NCBI GenBank assembly: GCA_910580205.1
Contig: CAJTVP010000007.1
Coordinates: 43,182-88,930, forward strand
Source of the DNA: an uncultured Eggerthellaceae bacterium
GTDB lineage: Bacteria > Actinomycetota > Coriobacteriia > Coriobacteriales > Eggerthellaceae
Length of the DNA: 45,749 nt
Reading direction: 5' to 3'
A program made the translations under genes and the position numbers. This document shows positions 1-8,100 of the stretch, one piece after another. The notes beneath the pieces are model-generated. The model was given only the letters and a program-made list of their open reading frames with translations, searched no databases and had not been told where the DNA came from. The first letter of the stretch is position 1. The number at the start of each line of letters is the position of its first letter.

Positions 1-701
1 CCACGAAGAAGCTCCTGGCTGCGCACCCAGGCCTGCAAGCGCTTTCTGAATCCGCCGCTGGCGATACGCCGCTCTTCGTGCTGCCTGACAGCGCGCTTGA
101 AGAGCTGACGGGCTTCCAGCTGGCGCACGGCGCGTTGGCCGCATTCCGACGTCCACCCACACCGTCAGTAGAAGAGGTGTTGCGCGGAGCCAAGCGCGTG
201 GCAGTGCTGGAAGATATCACGAACTTCACGAACGTGGGCGCCATCTTCCGGTCCGCTGCTGCCTTGGGCGTGGATGCGCTCCTGGTGACCCCTGGCTGCT
301 ATAATCCGCTCTACCGCCGCGCCATCCGCGTTTCCATGGGCACCGTCTTCCAAGTGCCCTGGACGCGCATCGGTGCAGACGAAATCGACAACGCGAAAGG
401 CGCTCATGGCAATGTGGAGCACAAAGGAGGGTGGACGCGCACGGGCATGCCGATGCTGCGCGAAGCCGGATTCAAGGTGGCAGCGCTGGCGCTGTCATCG
501 GATGCCGTGATGCTGGATGACCCGCGCTTGGCGGTGGAACCGCGCTTGGCTTTGGTGTTGGGAACCGAAGGAGCTGGCTTGGCGCCCGCCACCATCCAAC
601 AAGCGGATTACGTGGTGCGGATCCCCATGGCGCACGGGGTGGACAGCCTCAATGTAGCTGCTGCATCCGCCGTTGCATTCTGGGAGCTGCGCACGCGATA
701 G
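1..701 (+). CDS. SpoU/TrmH-family RNA 2'-O-methyltransferase, 5' end outside window
   Basis: C-terminal 232 residues of an SPOUT-class S-adenosylmethionine-dependent methyltransferase that 2'-O-methylates tRNA or rRNA. The frame is open from base 3, so the start lies upstream of the window; the GTG at 78 is not needed as a start. The three SpoU motifs are visible in order: NFTNVGAIFRSAAALG (motif 1, with the Asn and Arg used for catalysis), LVLGTEGAGL (motif 2, cofactor knot) and IPMAHGVDSLNVAAASAVA (motif 3). The partial sequence just before motif 1 would be the linker from an N-terminal substrate-binding domain. The exact target nucleotide cannot be told from this domain. The gene ends 100 bp before the end of the convergent ferredoxin gene. 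Confidence 0.93.
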   Translation, partial: TKKLLAAHPGLQALSESAAGDTPLFVLPDSALEELTGFQLAHGALAAFRRPPTPSVEEVLRGAKRVAVLEDITNFTNVGAIFRSAAALGVDALLVTPGCYNPLYRRAIRVSMGTVFQVPWTRIGADEIDNAKGAHGNVEHKGGWTRTGMPMLREAGFKVAALALSSDAVMLDDPRLAVEPRLALVLGTEGAGLAPATIQQADYVVRIPMAHGVDSLNVAAASAVAFWELRTR

Positions 702-750
702 CGCCTTCGACGATTTCCAAAGCGTCACCGGAGCACAGGATCATCGCATG

Positions 751-776
751 AAAAAGGGCGCACCGAAGCGCGCCCT
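751..776 (-). terminator. Rho-independent terminator behind the ferredoxin gene
   Basis: Stem AGGGCGC (755-761) pairs with GCGCCCT (770-776) over an 8-base loop. Read leftward, the stem runs into TTTTT, a classical intrinsic terminator for the ferredoxin transcript. On the + strand the stem is followed by GAAAAA, so it should not stop the methyltransferase transcript efficiently. Confidence 0.8.
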
Positions 777-801
777 GAAAAACCTGAAAAGGAGAAAGAG
801 G

Positions 802-990
802 CTAGTCCTCAACGACCTCCGGAATAGCACCCATCGGGCACTCCTCCACGCAGTCACCACAGGCGATGCACGCGTCTTCGTTCACGGCTTCGGCGGTGCC
901 GTCTACCACCTCAAGAACCTCCTGAGGGCACGCATCAACGCAGATACCGCAACCGATGCATTCGTCCGCTTCAATGACTGGATGTGACAT
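802..990 (-). CDS. 2[4Fe-4S] ferredoxin
   Basis: 62-residue clostridial-type ferredoxin, a soluble low-potential electron carrier. Two complete cluster motifs are present: CIGCGICVDACP and CIACGDCVEECP, each the CxxCxxCxxxCP pattern that binds one [4Fe-4S] cluster. The two halves are related by the usual internal duplication. The start is well supported: AAGGAG lies 5 bases before the ATG. A terminator follows at 751-776, so it is probably a single-gene unit. Plausible partners in this window are the indolepyruvate:ferredoxin oxidoreductase (iorAB) and the hydrogenase implied by hypE and nikR; that link is an inference. Confidence 0.96.
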   Translation of the reverse strand: MSHPVIEADECIGCGICVDACPQEVLEVVDGTAEAVNEDACIACGDCVEECPMGAIPEVVED

Positions 991-1096
991 GGTGACTCCT
1001 TCCGTTGGCTATGAACAAGAACGCGGCGAAGCGCTCTCTTTCAGTCAGGCGAAAGATACCATGACCAGCGTGCGTGTCAACCGTCATGACAGCAAC

Positions 1097-1142
1097 AAAA
1101 AGGGAGCGGCACCCGCGCGGCGCGCCGGGCCGCGCGGGCCGC
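1097..1142 (-). terminator. GC-only hairpin with U-tract, probable leftward terminator
   Basis: CCCGCGCGG (1112-1120) pairs perfectly with CCGCGCGGG (1130-1138), extended by GCGG (1106-1109) against CCGC (1139-1142) with a two-base bulge. On the minus strand the stem is followed by TCCCTTTTTG. It would stop leftward transcription coming from hypE before it reaches the ferredoxin gene. Confidence 0.55.
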
Positions 1143-1582
1143 AGCGTCGTATTGTGCGCGTTGGAAAAAGGGCATTGCCAACGCCATTCATTGAGTCACC
1201 ACCTGGGTTGTTTGACGTACCGGGACAATCCGAGTGGAACGGAGTCTTCTCCAACCCTGATCCTCTTCCGGACGACGGATGCGCATACCCAGCATCCAGT
1301 TACGTTTGGCCCTCGTTGGCGGGCAATACCCGCGCGCTACGAAACGTAGGTTGAACGAAAAACAAAGGAAGCCCTGTAGCCCGCCCATTGGGCGCCAATG
1401 GTCAACCCGGCGAACAGGAAATGTGACCTGCGCATCCGCCGCCGTGTCCCTGATCCATGATTGGAGAAGCCTTCGTCAGCGCGGCGCAAGCCGCCTCCGC
1501 ACGCAAAGCGTGCGCCGCAATGGCGTTGCGGACCCAGAGGGTCCCGACGACATTGCGCAACGCATCCCCCTCGTACCGCAGA
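1143..1582. other. Gene-free stretch between ferredoxin and hypE
   Basis: No reading frame here has family resemblance or a convincing ribosome binding site; the several short frames overlap one another on both strands. Small palindromes are visible, for example CCATTGG/CCAATGG at 1385-1401. The last 40 bases (about 1541-1582) resemble the sequence to the left of the second palindromic element (about 17659-17700), so the repeated unit may be longer than its palindromic core. Confidence 0.5.
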
Positions 1583-1705
1583 CGAACCGGGGCGGCGGGG
1601 GTGTCGCGCCGATTCGCGGAGGCAAGAAAAATTGTGATACAAAACGCCCTTTCACAATTTTTCGCAGCCGCAGTGTAGGCGCGAGTGCCCCCACCGACCG
1701 GTTCG
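1583..1705. repeat. Long imperfect-palindrome intergenic element, copy 1
   Basis: 123-bp element starting CGAACCGG and ending CCGGTTCG, which are exact reverse complements. Inside, GGGGGTGTCGCGCC on the left faces GGCGCGAGTGCCCCC on the right, and the core hairpin AAAAATTGTGA (1627-1637) pairs with TCACAATTTTT (1652-1662). The whole can fold as one long interrupted hairpin. It begins 7 bases behind the hypE stop codon. Related copies lie at 17702-17819 and 34498-34605, sharing the exact word GTGTCGCGCCGATTCGCGGA or nearly so. Both sides of the core have an A/T tract, so it could act as a bidirectional terminator or 3' RNA structure; this function is inferred. Confidence 0.85.
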
Positions 1706-1712
1706 GAATCCC

Positions 1713-2741
1713 CTAGCAAATCCTCGGCAACTGCTCCCCGACGAGCATATCCAGGATGCGCGTTCCGCCGAAGGCCGTCCGCAGCAATACCCGCGGCCGC
1801 CCGTCAACCGGGACCTCTTGGGCAGACCCGATCACGCAGGCATCCTGCCCGTACCGGTCCGCCCGCATGGCGCGCAACGCCGCCTCGGCTTCGTCTGCCG
1901 GCACGACGCACACCATCTTGCCCTCATTCGCCACCTGCAGCACATCGTAGCCCAGCATCTCGCACGCCCCGGCTACCGCCGGGCGCACCGGCACGCGCTC
2001 CTCATCAATGCAGATCTCAACACCTGACTGCTCCGCCAACTCGTTCAGCGTGGATGCCAGGCCGCCACGCGTGGGGTCGCGGAAGCAACGAACGTGCGGC
2101 GCAGCTTCCAACACGCTCTGGATCAAGTGGTTCAGTGGTGCGGCATCGCTTTGCACGCTGGTCTGGAACCCAAGGCCTTCGCGACAGCTCATGATGGTGA
2201 TCCCATGATCTCCCAAGGTGCCCGTCACCAGCACTGCATCACCCGGCCGAATGTGCGCGCCCGACAGGTCAACTCCTTCGGGCACGAATCCGATGCCGCT
2301 TGTGTTGATGAACACGCCATCCCCATGACCGCGGTTCACCACCTTGGTGTCCCCGGTCACGATGCGCACGCCCGCCTCCTGGGCCGCCTCCGCCATTGAG
2401 CGGCAGATGCGCCGCAGCTGCTCCATGAGCAAACCTTCTTCTAAGATGAATCCACAGGTGAGATACGCAGGAACAGCGCCGCTGGTGGCAACATCGTTCA
2501 CGGTGCCGCACACAGCCAACCGCCCGATATCGCCACCCGGAAACACGAGCGGAGACACCACGAAAGAGTCCGTCGAACAAGCGATTCGCTCGCCTTCACC
2601 AGGGCCAGGGAGCACCGCGGCATCATTTCCTTCGGCCAGCTCATCGGTGCCGTAGGCCTCAAAGAACACCTTTTCGATGATGCGCTTCATCATGGAGCCG
2701 CCGCTGCCGTGACCCAACATCACCGTTTCGTCGATAGGCAT
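1713..2741 (-). CDS. hypE: Carbamoyl dehydratase HypE, [NiFe]-hydrogenase maturation
   Basis: 342-residue member of the PurM/SelD/HypE ATP-grasp-like fold. HypE takes a carbamoyl group from HypF onto its C-terminal cysteine and dehydrates it with ATP to the thiocyanate that becomes the CN ligand of the [NiFe] active site. The sequence ends in the diagnostic PRIC with the terminal cysteine, distinguishing it from SelD, ThiL and PurM. GHGSGG near the N-terminus, the EGNDAAVL segment and VTGDTKVV are the nucleotide-binding signatures of the family. AGGAGG precedes the ATG. It is the last gene of a leftward unit behind nikR (44-bp gap), fitting nickel-linked control. No other hyp genes or hydrogenase subunits are in the window. 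A palindromic element follows the stop codon immediately. Confidence 0.95.
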   Translation of the reverse strand: MPIDETVMLGHGSGGSMMKRIIEKVFFEAYGTDELAEGNDAAVLPGPGEGERIACSTDSFVVSPLVFPGGDIGRLAVCGTVNDVATSGAVPAYLTCGFILEEGLLMEQLRRICRSMAEAAQEAGVRIVTGDTKVVNRGHGDGVFINTSGIGFVPEGVDLSGAHIRPGDAVLVTGTLGDHGITIMSCREGLGFQTSVQSDAAPLNHLIQSVLEAAPHVRCFRDPTRGGLASTLNELAEQSGVEICIDEERVPVRPAVAGACEMLGYDVLQVANEGKMVCVVPADEAEAALRAMRADRYGQDACVIGSAQEVPVDGRPRVLLRTAFGGTRILDMLVGEQLPRIC

Positions 2742-2785
2742 CTGCCATCCTCCTCATTCGCCAGCCTGCAAGCGCCGCAGCGCGG

Positions 2786-3310
2786 TCATCGAATCCGGGT
2801 CAGCGGGTCCTGTTCAACGGATGCCAGCACTAGCTTGCCGTTCTTCACGCCTTTCGTGCCCAGGATCATGTTCGCGATGGTCTGCACCAGCTCCGTCTCG
2901 CCCTGCAGCACGATCACTTCCAAGCACGTGTGCGGGTCCACATGCACATGCATGCTGGACACCACGTTGTCGTAATACCCATGCTGGATGGTGTGGAGCT
3001 TCTCCCCTAGATCGGGGGCGTGATGGTCGTATACGATCGTGAGCGTGCCCATGACCTGCGTGCCTGGGATGGCGGACCGCTCTTCCACCAGCGCCTCGCG
3101 GACCAGGTCACGGATCACCTCGCTTCGATTCTTCGCCAACCCACGTCGCGCGACCAGTTGATCGAAATCCATGAGCAAATCTTCCGGCATGGCCACCGAA
3201 AACCGCATGAGATCGTTCGTCTTGGGGCGGACGTGTTCGTGGGCATGTTCAGCATGCGTTTGCGTGACCGGCTTCGCAGCCGCGCTTGCGTAAGGAGTGG
3301 GATGCGGCAT
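2786..3310 (-). CDS. nikR: Nickel-responsive transcriptional regulator NikR
   Basis: 174-residue ribbon-helix-helix repressor that binds operator DNA when loaded with nickel and controls nickel uptake or hydrogenase genes. The RHH domain starts at MRFSVAMPEDLLMDFDQLV and continues through SEVIRDLVREALVEE. The ACT-like metal domain follows with IQH, then HVH 11 residues later and Cys six residues after that, matching the His76/His87/His89/Cys95 nickel site of the E. coli protein. The start used here is ATG two bases behind the upstream gene's TGA, suggesting translational coupling. It gives about 35 extra N-terminal residues, including the His-rich HAEHAHEH. An internal start just before the RHH strand would give a standard-length protein. 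Confidence 0.94.
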   Translation of the reverse strand: MPHPTPYASAAAKPVTQTHAEHAHEHVRPKTNDLMRFSVAMPEDLLMDFDQLVARRGLAKNRSEVIRDLVREALVEERSAIPGTQVMGTLTIVYDHHAPDLGEKLHTIQHGYYDNVVSSMHVHVDPHTCLEVIVLQGETELVQTIANMILGTKGVKNGKLVLASVEQDPLTRIR

Positions 3311-3312
3311 GG

Positions 3313-3567
3313 TCAGACAAGGCTCACTTGCACGCCGGCCGCTGCTTCGGCATCATCCTCAATGGCATCCTTCGCATCCGCCAGCAGCGCGCGCACATCA
3401 TCCATCATGGTCTGTGCCGCATGGAGCTTCATGCCCACGGTGGTGAACCCGCCGTCTTCCGCCGCATGCGCCAGATTGTGCGTCTGACGACGGCTCACTT
3501 TGCAAATGTCATCGATCATCTCGATCATGGTCTCAAGCTGGCCGGTGTTGACCCCGTTCGTGCACAT
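3313..3567 (-). CDS. Small protein of unknown function upstream of nikR
   Basis: 84 residues starting MCTNGVNTGQLETMIEMIDD. The frame is open further upstream, but AAGGAG seven bases before this ATG and its position make it the likely start. Predicted mostly helical from composition: no signal peptide or membrane segment, several Met/His residues in the middle, and an acidic Ala-rich C-terminal part. I do not recognise the family. It is the first gene of a leftward unit with nikR and hypE (stop codon two bases before nikR), so a role in nickel handling or hydrogenase maturation is a context-based guess only. Confidence 0.7.
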   Translation of the reverse strand: MCTNGVNTGQLETMIEMIDDICKVSRRQTHNLAHAAEDGGFTTVGMKLHAAQTMMDDVRALLADAKDAIEDDAEAAAGVQVSLV

Positions 3568-3603
3568 GGCTTGCTCCTTGCCTCGTCGCAGCGAATTGCT
3601 ATC

Positions 3604-4110
3604 ATGCTTCCGAAGAACGCGAAGGATCCGGGAAGCAGTGTGAACAGTAAAAGCGATGGTAACACCACAACCTTCAACGCCGCAAGGGCGCTGGAAGCTT
3701 TTGCGCCATTCGTCCATGGGCCAGAGACATCCACGCTTGCCATCATCTCTGAGCACCCGTTGACCGCTGATGCGCAGACCGCCCTTGAAAGCACGGCGGA
3801 TCGGTTGCGCTTCGGGAAGAACGGCATCCTGTGGGTGCAGCTCAACGCTGGTTCTTCTGGTGAGAACGCTGAATCTGCGCTGACCAGCGAAGACCTTCGC
3901 GAACTGCTCATCAGCACAGATCCGCTCGCGATCATCTGCGCTGATGCCGCTTCATGCCGCGCGCTGGGAGCTGCTTTCGATGTTGCCTGCAAGCCAGACA
4001 ATGCGGATCGCGTCTGGTGCCGCACGGTGGTTGGGTTCAACAGCTTCGAACGAATGCTCCAGCACCCTCAGGACAAGCAACGCGCCTGGCACCTCTTAAA
4101 GCAGCTGTGA
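3604..4110 (+). CDS. Unknown protein with a uracil-DNA-glycosylase-like C-terminal tail
   Basis: 168 residues from the ATG at 3604. A possible promoter TTGCCT-16-TATCAT (3578-3605) would overlap that ATG, and then GTG 3640 would be the start, giving 156 residues. The longer frame back to 3286 is antisense to the nikR-operon gene and is not used. The protein reads as an alpha/beta fold (LAIISEHP, ILWVQLNA, PLAIICADA). The end, FERMLQHPQDKQRAWHLLKQL without its first residue counted, resembles the last helix of family-4-type uracil-DNA glycosylases, where HP..LL..P..KR..W..L is common. The catalytic N-terminal motif of that superfamily is absent. Function therefore unknown. Confidence 0.65.
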   Translation: MLPKNAKDPGSSVNSKSDGNTTTFNAARALEAFAPFVHGPETSTLAIISEHPLTADAQTALESTADRLRFGKNGILWVQLNAGSSGENAESALTSEDLRELLISTDPLAIICADAASCRALGAAFDVACKPDNADRVWCRTVVGFNSFERMLQHPQDKQRAWHLLKQL

Positions 4111-4111
4111 T

Positions 4112-4139
4112 CCGCCACCTTGCAGCTTTGACGTGGCGG
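4112..4139 (+). terminator. Hairpin directly behind the 3604-4110 gene
   Basis: CCGCCAC (4112-4118) pairs with GTGGCGG (4133-4139) over a 14-base loop, starting one base after the stop codon. Only TTGGG follows, so the U-tract is poor and this is a weak or factor-dependent terminator at best. Confidence 0.4.
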
Positions 4140-4165
4140 TTGGGCGAGCCCGTGCGATTCGTTGT

Positions 4166-4194
4166 TTGAGACGCATGGAAAATCCTGCTAAAAT
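4166..4194 (+). promoter_or_regulatory. Promoter of the small rightward RNA
   Basis: TTGAGA (4166-4171), 17-base spacer, TAAAAT (4189-4194) with TGC just upstream, an extended -10. There is no protein gene to the right on this strand before a terminator, so it most likely drives the short RNA at about 4200-4276. Confidence 0.7.
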
Positions 4195-4199
4195 AGAGC

Positions 4200-4276
4200 A
4201 CGCAAGGCGGATGCCGTCCGTTATTGCAGGTAGCTAAATAGCCGCTGACCTAGCAGGGGGCGGCTATTTTGCTTTT
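4200..4276 (+). ncRNA. Putative antisense RNA of a type I toxin-antitoxin-like locus
   Basis: About 77 bases between the promoter above and a terminator formed by AAATAGCCGC (4236-4245) and GCGGCTATTT (4260-4269) followed by TGCTTTT. It has no meaningful reading frame. Its 3' half is antisense to the end of the 21-codon peptide gene on the other strand (4264-4329). Its first bases, CGCAAGGCGGAT (4201-4212), are identical to the start of the opposing transcript (reverse strand, 4371-4360). Transcript ends are predicted from promoter and terminator positions only. Confidence 0.55.
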
Positions 4277-4329
4277 AAGACCAACACGATCACCAGCAGA
4301 ATCATCATGCTGAAAACGGTTTCGCTCAT
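4264..4329 (-). CDS. 21-residue hydrophobic peptide, toxin-like
   Basis: Short frame encoding MSETVFSMM, then a run of Leu/Val/Ile, ending in the basic VLKAK: one predicted membrane span with a charged C-terminus, as in small type I toxins (Fst/Ldr/holin-like peptides). A strong ribosome binding site, AGGGGGTG, lies about six bases before the ATG. That site is part of a hairpin in the leader (4338-4342 with 4352-4356), which would limit translation. An extended -10 promoter sits upstream, and a convergent small RNA overlaps the 3' end. Too short for most gene finders. No homology search was possible; the toxin call rests on architecture. Confidence 0.55.
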   Translation of the reverse strand: MSETVFSMMILLVIVLVLKAK

Positions 4330-4360
4330 AAGCATCACCCCCTAACCCTTCGGGGGCTTA
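4329..4360 (-). promoter_or_regulatory. Leader hairpin that hides the ribosome binding site of the toxin-like peptide
   Basis: On the minus strand CCCCC (4356-4352) pairs with GGGGG (4342-4338), which is the core of the Shine-Dalgarno sequence; TAAGC and GCTTA (4360-4356 and 4333-4329) extend the helix after a small internal loop up to the start codon. Sequestered ribosome binding sites are typical of type I toxin mRNAs. Confidence 0.6.
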
Positions 4361-4378
4361 TCCGCCTTGCGCAACACC

Positions 4379-4387
4379 ATACTATCA
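4379..4387 (-). promoter_or_regulatory. Extended -10 promoter of the toxin-like mRNA
   Basis: TGA-TAGTAT on the minus strand. Six bases separate it from the repeated GCAAGGCGGAT sequence, exactly as in the opposing promoter at 4189-4194. No good -35 box is visible at 16-18 bases. Confidence 0.45.
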
Positions 4388-4474
4388 CGGAATCGGACTT
4401 ATTAGACCATTATGTCTTACGTATTACAGCACCAAGTTGCAACCTGTCCGGTCGCAAGCGAAGAACCGGAAGCG

Positions 4475-5116
4475 CTATCCGATAGCCCTCAGATTAGCCT
4501 GAACGAACTGCGGCTTGACCACTTGCGGAATGGCTTCACGCAGGTCTTCAACGGTAAGCGGCACGCGCCCTTGCCCTAGCGCTGCCGCAAGCATGACCGT
4601 GTTCAGCATCTTGCGCGACGCTCCAGCGCGCGCGAGCGCCGCTTCGTCATCCACGACCACCAGCTCCGCTTTTCGCGCTTCCGCCCCATTGCGAGTCCGC
4701 CTGCGCCCATTCGCCATCGTTCGCATGGATTCGTTGTACAACAACGTCTGAATCTGCCGGAAGATCTGCTGGGCATCGTGGGGCTCACCCGAAAGAGAGC
4801 TAGTCACCGGTTGCACGCACGTCAGGGCGGACACGATCATCCCCGTCCGCGAAAGATACGGCAATGCGCGCGCCGCTTCGCCCGGCTCGAACGCTACGAT
4901 CAGATCAGCCTTTCCGTGCGGTATCAATGGCGCCAGTACCTCTTCGCCTCGGTCCCCCATGCGCACATGAGACACCACTGATCCGCCACGCTGCGCCATC
5001 CCGATCGTCTCGGCCGTTCGCACGTGCCACCCTTTGCTGGATGCGGCGCACGCCAGCAGCTTGGCCGCCAAGACCGTGCCCTGACCTCCCACGCCCGCAA
5101 GCAGGATGTTCGTCAT
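4475..5116 (-). CDS. iorB: Indolepyruvate:ferredoxin oxidoreductase beta subunit
   Basis: 213 residues from the ATG at 5116, which has GGAGGTGG in front. An ATG six codons upstream is possible but lies before the ribosome binding site. IorB is the gamma-type PFOR domain subunit that pairs with IorA to decarboxylate aryl pyruvates oxidatively with reduction of ferredoxin. NILLAGVGGQGTVLAAKLLA at the N-terminus and TAETIGMAQRGGSVVSHVR are family hallmarks. The ATG overlaps the iorA stop codon (ATGA), so the two are translationally coupled. A basic, low-complexity insert (ANGRRRTRNGAEARK) in the middle is unusual and may be a local surface loop. Confidence 0.93.
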   Translation of the reverse strand: MTNILLAGVGGQGTVLAAKLLACAASSKGWHVRTAETIGMAQRGGSVVSHVRMGDRGEEVLAPLIPHGKADLIVAFEPGEAARALPYLSRTGMIVSALTCVQPVTSSLSGEPHDAQQIFRQIQTLLYNESMRTMANGRRRTRNGAEARKAELVVVDDEAALARAGASRKMLNTVMLAAALGQGRVPLTVEDLREAIPQVVKPQFVQANLRAIG

Positions 5117-8100
5117 CGCCGACCACCTCCCCACGGATTCTGCGCTCCTGGAGAAGGCGAAGATCCTTGTGAGCTCCGTCCATAATCTGCGAACCGCGAC
5201 CGGATTTGCCGCGGGCGCTCTCTTTGAGGCTGGGCCGCCGTGCTCTCATCATCACCATTCGATGACTCTGGAACGGCAGCCTCAGCGTCCTTTTCTCCCA
5301 CCGTTTGCGATGGGGGCTTCCCCGCCGCCACATGCTTGAGATTCCGTGTGCTGGATCTCCGACCGTGGCCACGCAGCTCTTGGACTGGAGCCTCATCCAT
5401 CTCCAACGGAACGCCATCGAACGAAAAAGCGAAGCCATCCTCGGCAACATCACTCACACCGCCGTCCTGCGCAGATGCGTTCTTGGCAACAGGCACCGCG
5501 GACTGAGAAAGAGCCTCCGCCTCCTCGAAAGTAAACGGAGCTGCACCTTGTTCCTCTGCGAAAAGCGCATCCAAAGAAAGCTCCGAGTTGCCGCCGTAGT
5601 CTGGAGCCGAGCGAGCGCTACGGCGTGCAGCTTCTTCGCCAGCTCCCGCCTCATTCGGTCTTGCGTCATCAGCGCCTGCCGCATCGCTCCCGTGACGGTT
5701 TTGGGACCCGGCGAAGTACACCGATCCCGTGAGCGCCAACTGCGCCTGCTGGGAGGCCTGCCCTGACGAAGTGTGCGCGAACATCCGCGCCGCAGCTCCG
5801 CGCTGCATGGCCTCCTTCATGAAATAATGCCGCTCGCCCTGTGGCCGAATCACGCGCACCGGGCCGGCCGCTTGCTCTCGCGCTCTGGACCGCCGCGTCG
5901 TCATATCCGCATAGAGGTCGTCATCCTCATCTCCCGGACCGAACGGGCTCATGGGGATGATGGGCACGCCGCTGCGGATCCGATTCAGCCTCTCGGTGGC
6001 AAGCGTCGCCCCAGCGAAGGCTTCGCCACGAACTTCCTCAGAAGAAACAGCATCCTCCTCAATGGGCACCGCTTCCGAATCCTCTGGCTTCGCATCCAGT
6101 CCTTCTGCAAGCACACCCTCCACAGATGCCGCCTCGACAGGAGCGTCCTCCCCATGGATGGGGTTCTCGGTCTGTTCTTGTTCCGGCTTCGATTCCTCTT
6201 GAACGACCTTCACGCCACTGAAAGCTGGTCCCACATCCGGGGTGATGTCAATGGCGCCTGTCGGACACGTGCCCAGGCACAAACCGCACCCGTTGCATTG
6301 CGTCCGGTCGATCACCGCTTGTCCCCGTCGCCCGCTCTTGGTCCCGCGCGCCATCAGATCGAACCCGATAGCCGGACACCCCACCTGGGTCACGCATCTG
6401 CGACACCCGGTGCATTTGTTGGGATTGACGAACGCAGGGATGCCGAATGGCTTCGTCCAGATGCAGGGACTCTTGAATATGATGGCGGAAGGGCCTTCGA
6501 AGGCCAGAGCCTCTGCGACCAGCTCTTCCGCCCGCTCCGGTTCCAATGGATCCGCCTCAACCACATGCTGAATGTTCGCCGCCTTGAGCACCGCTTTGAT
6601 GCTCACCGGCTTCGACTTCTCCCCCATGAGCGTGAGCCCGGTGCCGGGGTGCGGCTGCAATCCGGTCATGGCGGTGGTCGCGTTGTCCAGAATGCAGATG
6701 GTCACATCATGTTGGTTGTATGCCGCGTTCACGATGCCGGTCATCCCAGAGGCGAAGAACGTGGAATCGCCCACGAACGCTATCGCCTTCTTCGCCGGGT
6801 CCGCCGCCACGATCCCCTGCGCCATGGTGATGCCGCCGCCCATGCACAGACAGGTGTCCACCGCGTCCAACGGAGCGGCATTGCCCAGCGTATAGCACCC
6901 GATATCCCCGCAGAACACGGCGTCATCGCGCTTGATGTCCAGAGACTTGAGCGCCCGCTTGACCGCCAAGAACGACGCGCGGTGCGGGCACCCGGCGCAG
7001 AGCACAGCCGGCCGTGCGGGCAGCGATGCCGGATACTGGAACACCCCGTTCGGATTCAGCACCGCGGCCGCCACCTGCGAAAGCGGAGCCCCCTTCTCCG
7101 CAGGGGCATACGCATCCAAAAACGCCGCGATCCGCGTGATGGCATCCTCCGTGGAGTTCTCGCCCCGCGTGTTCGCCTCCCCTGAAAGCTTCCCATGCAC
7201 CCGCGGCCACAAGAAGCTGGCGCTGGCCAACCGCTGCAACTCTTCCTCGATGACGCTGTCCAGTTCTTCCAGCACAAGCACGTCGGTCAGGTCCCGCAGG
7301 GCGCGCACAGCCGTGCGGCGCGGGAACGGATACGGCGTTCCGATCTGCAACAGGCGAAGCGGTGGCAGTTGACGGCCCATGCGCTCAGCTGCGCGCTCCA
7401 ACAAGCGAAGGGCCTCGCGCGCGTACTGGGTGGACACGCCCCCGCACACGATTCCCAATCGAGCGAAAGGCAACCGAGGATCAGTGTCGTCATCAGCGAA
7501 GATGACGGAGCGGAACGCGCCTGTTTCTGGGTCCACGGTGCTGGTGCGCGTGGTTTGCACGGTCTTCTCCCGCTGGGACCGCGCAGGAGGAGCCTCCCGT
7601 TCCGGCAGCTTCTCGGAGTGCGGCTCTTCCGCAAGCTCTTGCACGGGTTCAGCAACGACCGCAGCCACCGGCTCGGATCGTCCAGCGTCTGCGGGAGATT
7701 CGTCCGCCAAGTTGTGCAACGGATAGAACGTGCCTGACCCTTGGGAACCCGCCGACTTCACGCTGGCGGGCGCGTAGGACTTCTCGCTCTCCGACCCGCG
7801 CAAACGCGGGAAAGAAAAACGCTCCGAACGAATCTGGAACCGCCTGCCTTCGTTCGGCAAGAGCTGCATATCAAAGTAATCAGATTCGGCCAGTTCATCA
7901 TATTCGCCGAACGAGACCGCCTCTGCCCTTTCAGAAGCAAGCGGCGTATCCGGCTCCAACTCATGAGCGAGCTCCGGTTCAACCGCTTGCTCATCTGCGG
8001 ACCGCGCTTCAGGTTCAGTAGCGACTGCGCGCGCGGCATCAGATTCGGCTTCGGCCGCTTTCTGCGCCGCAGCCACAGCCTTTGCCATTTCCTTCTCTTC

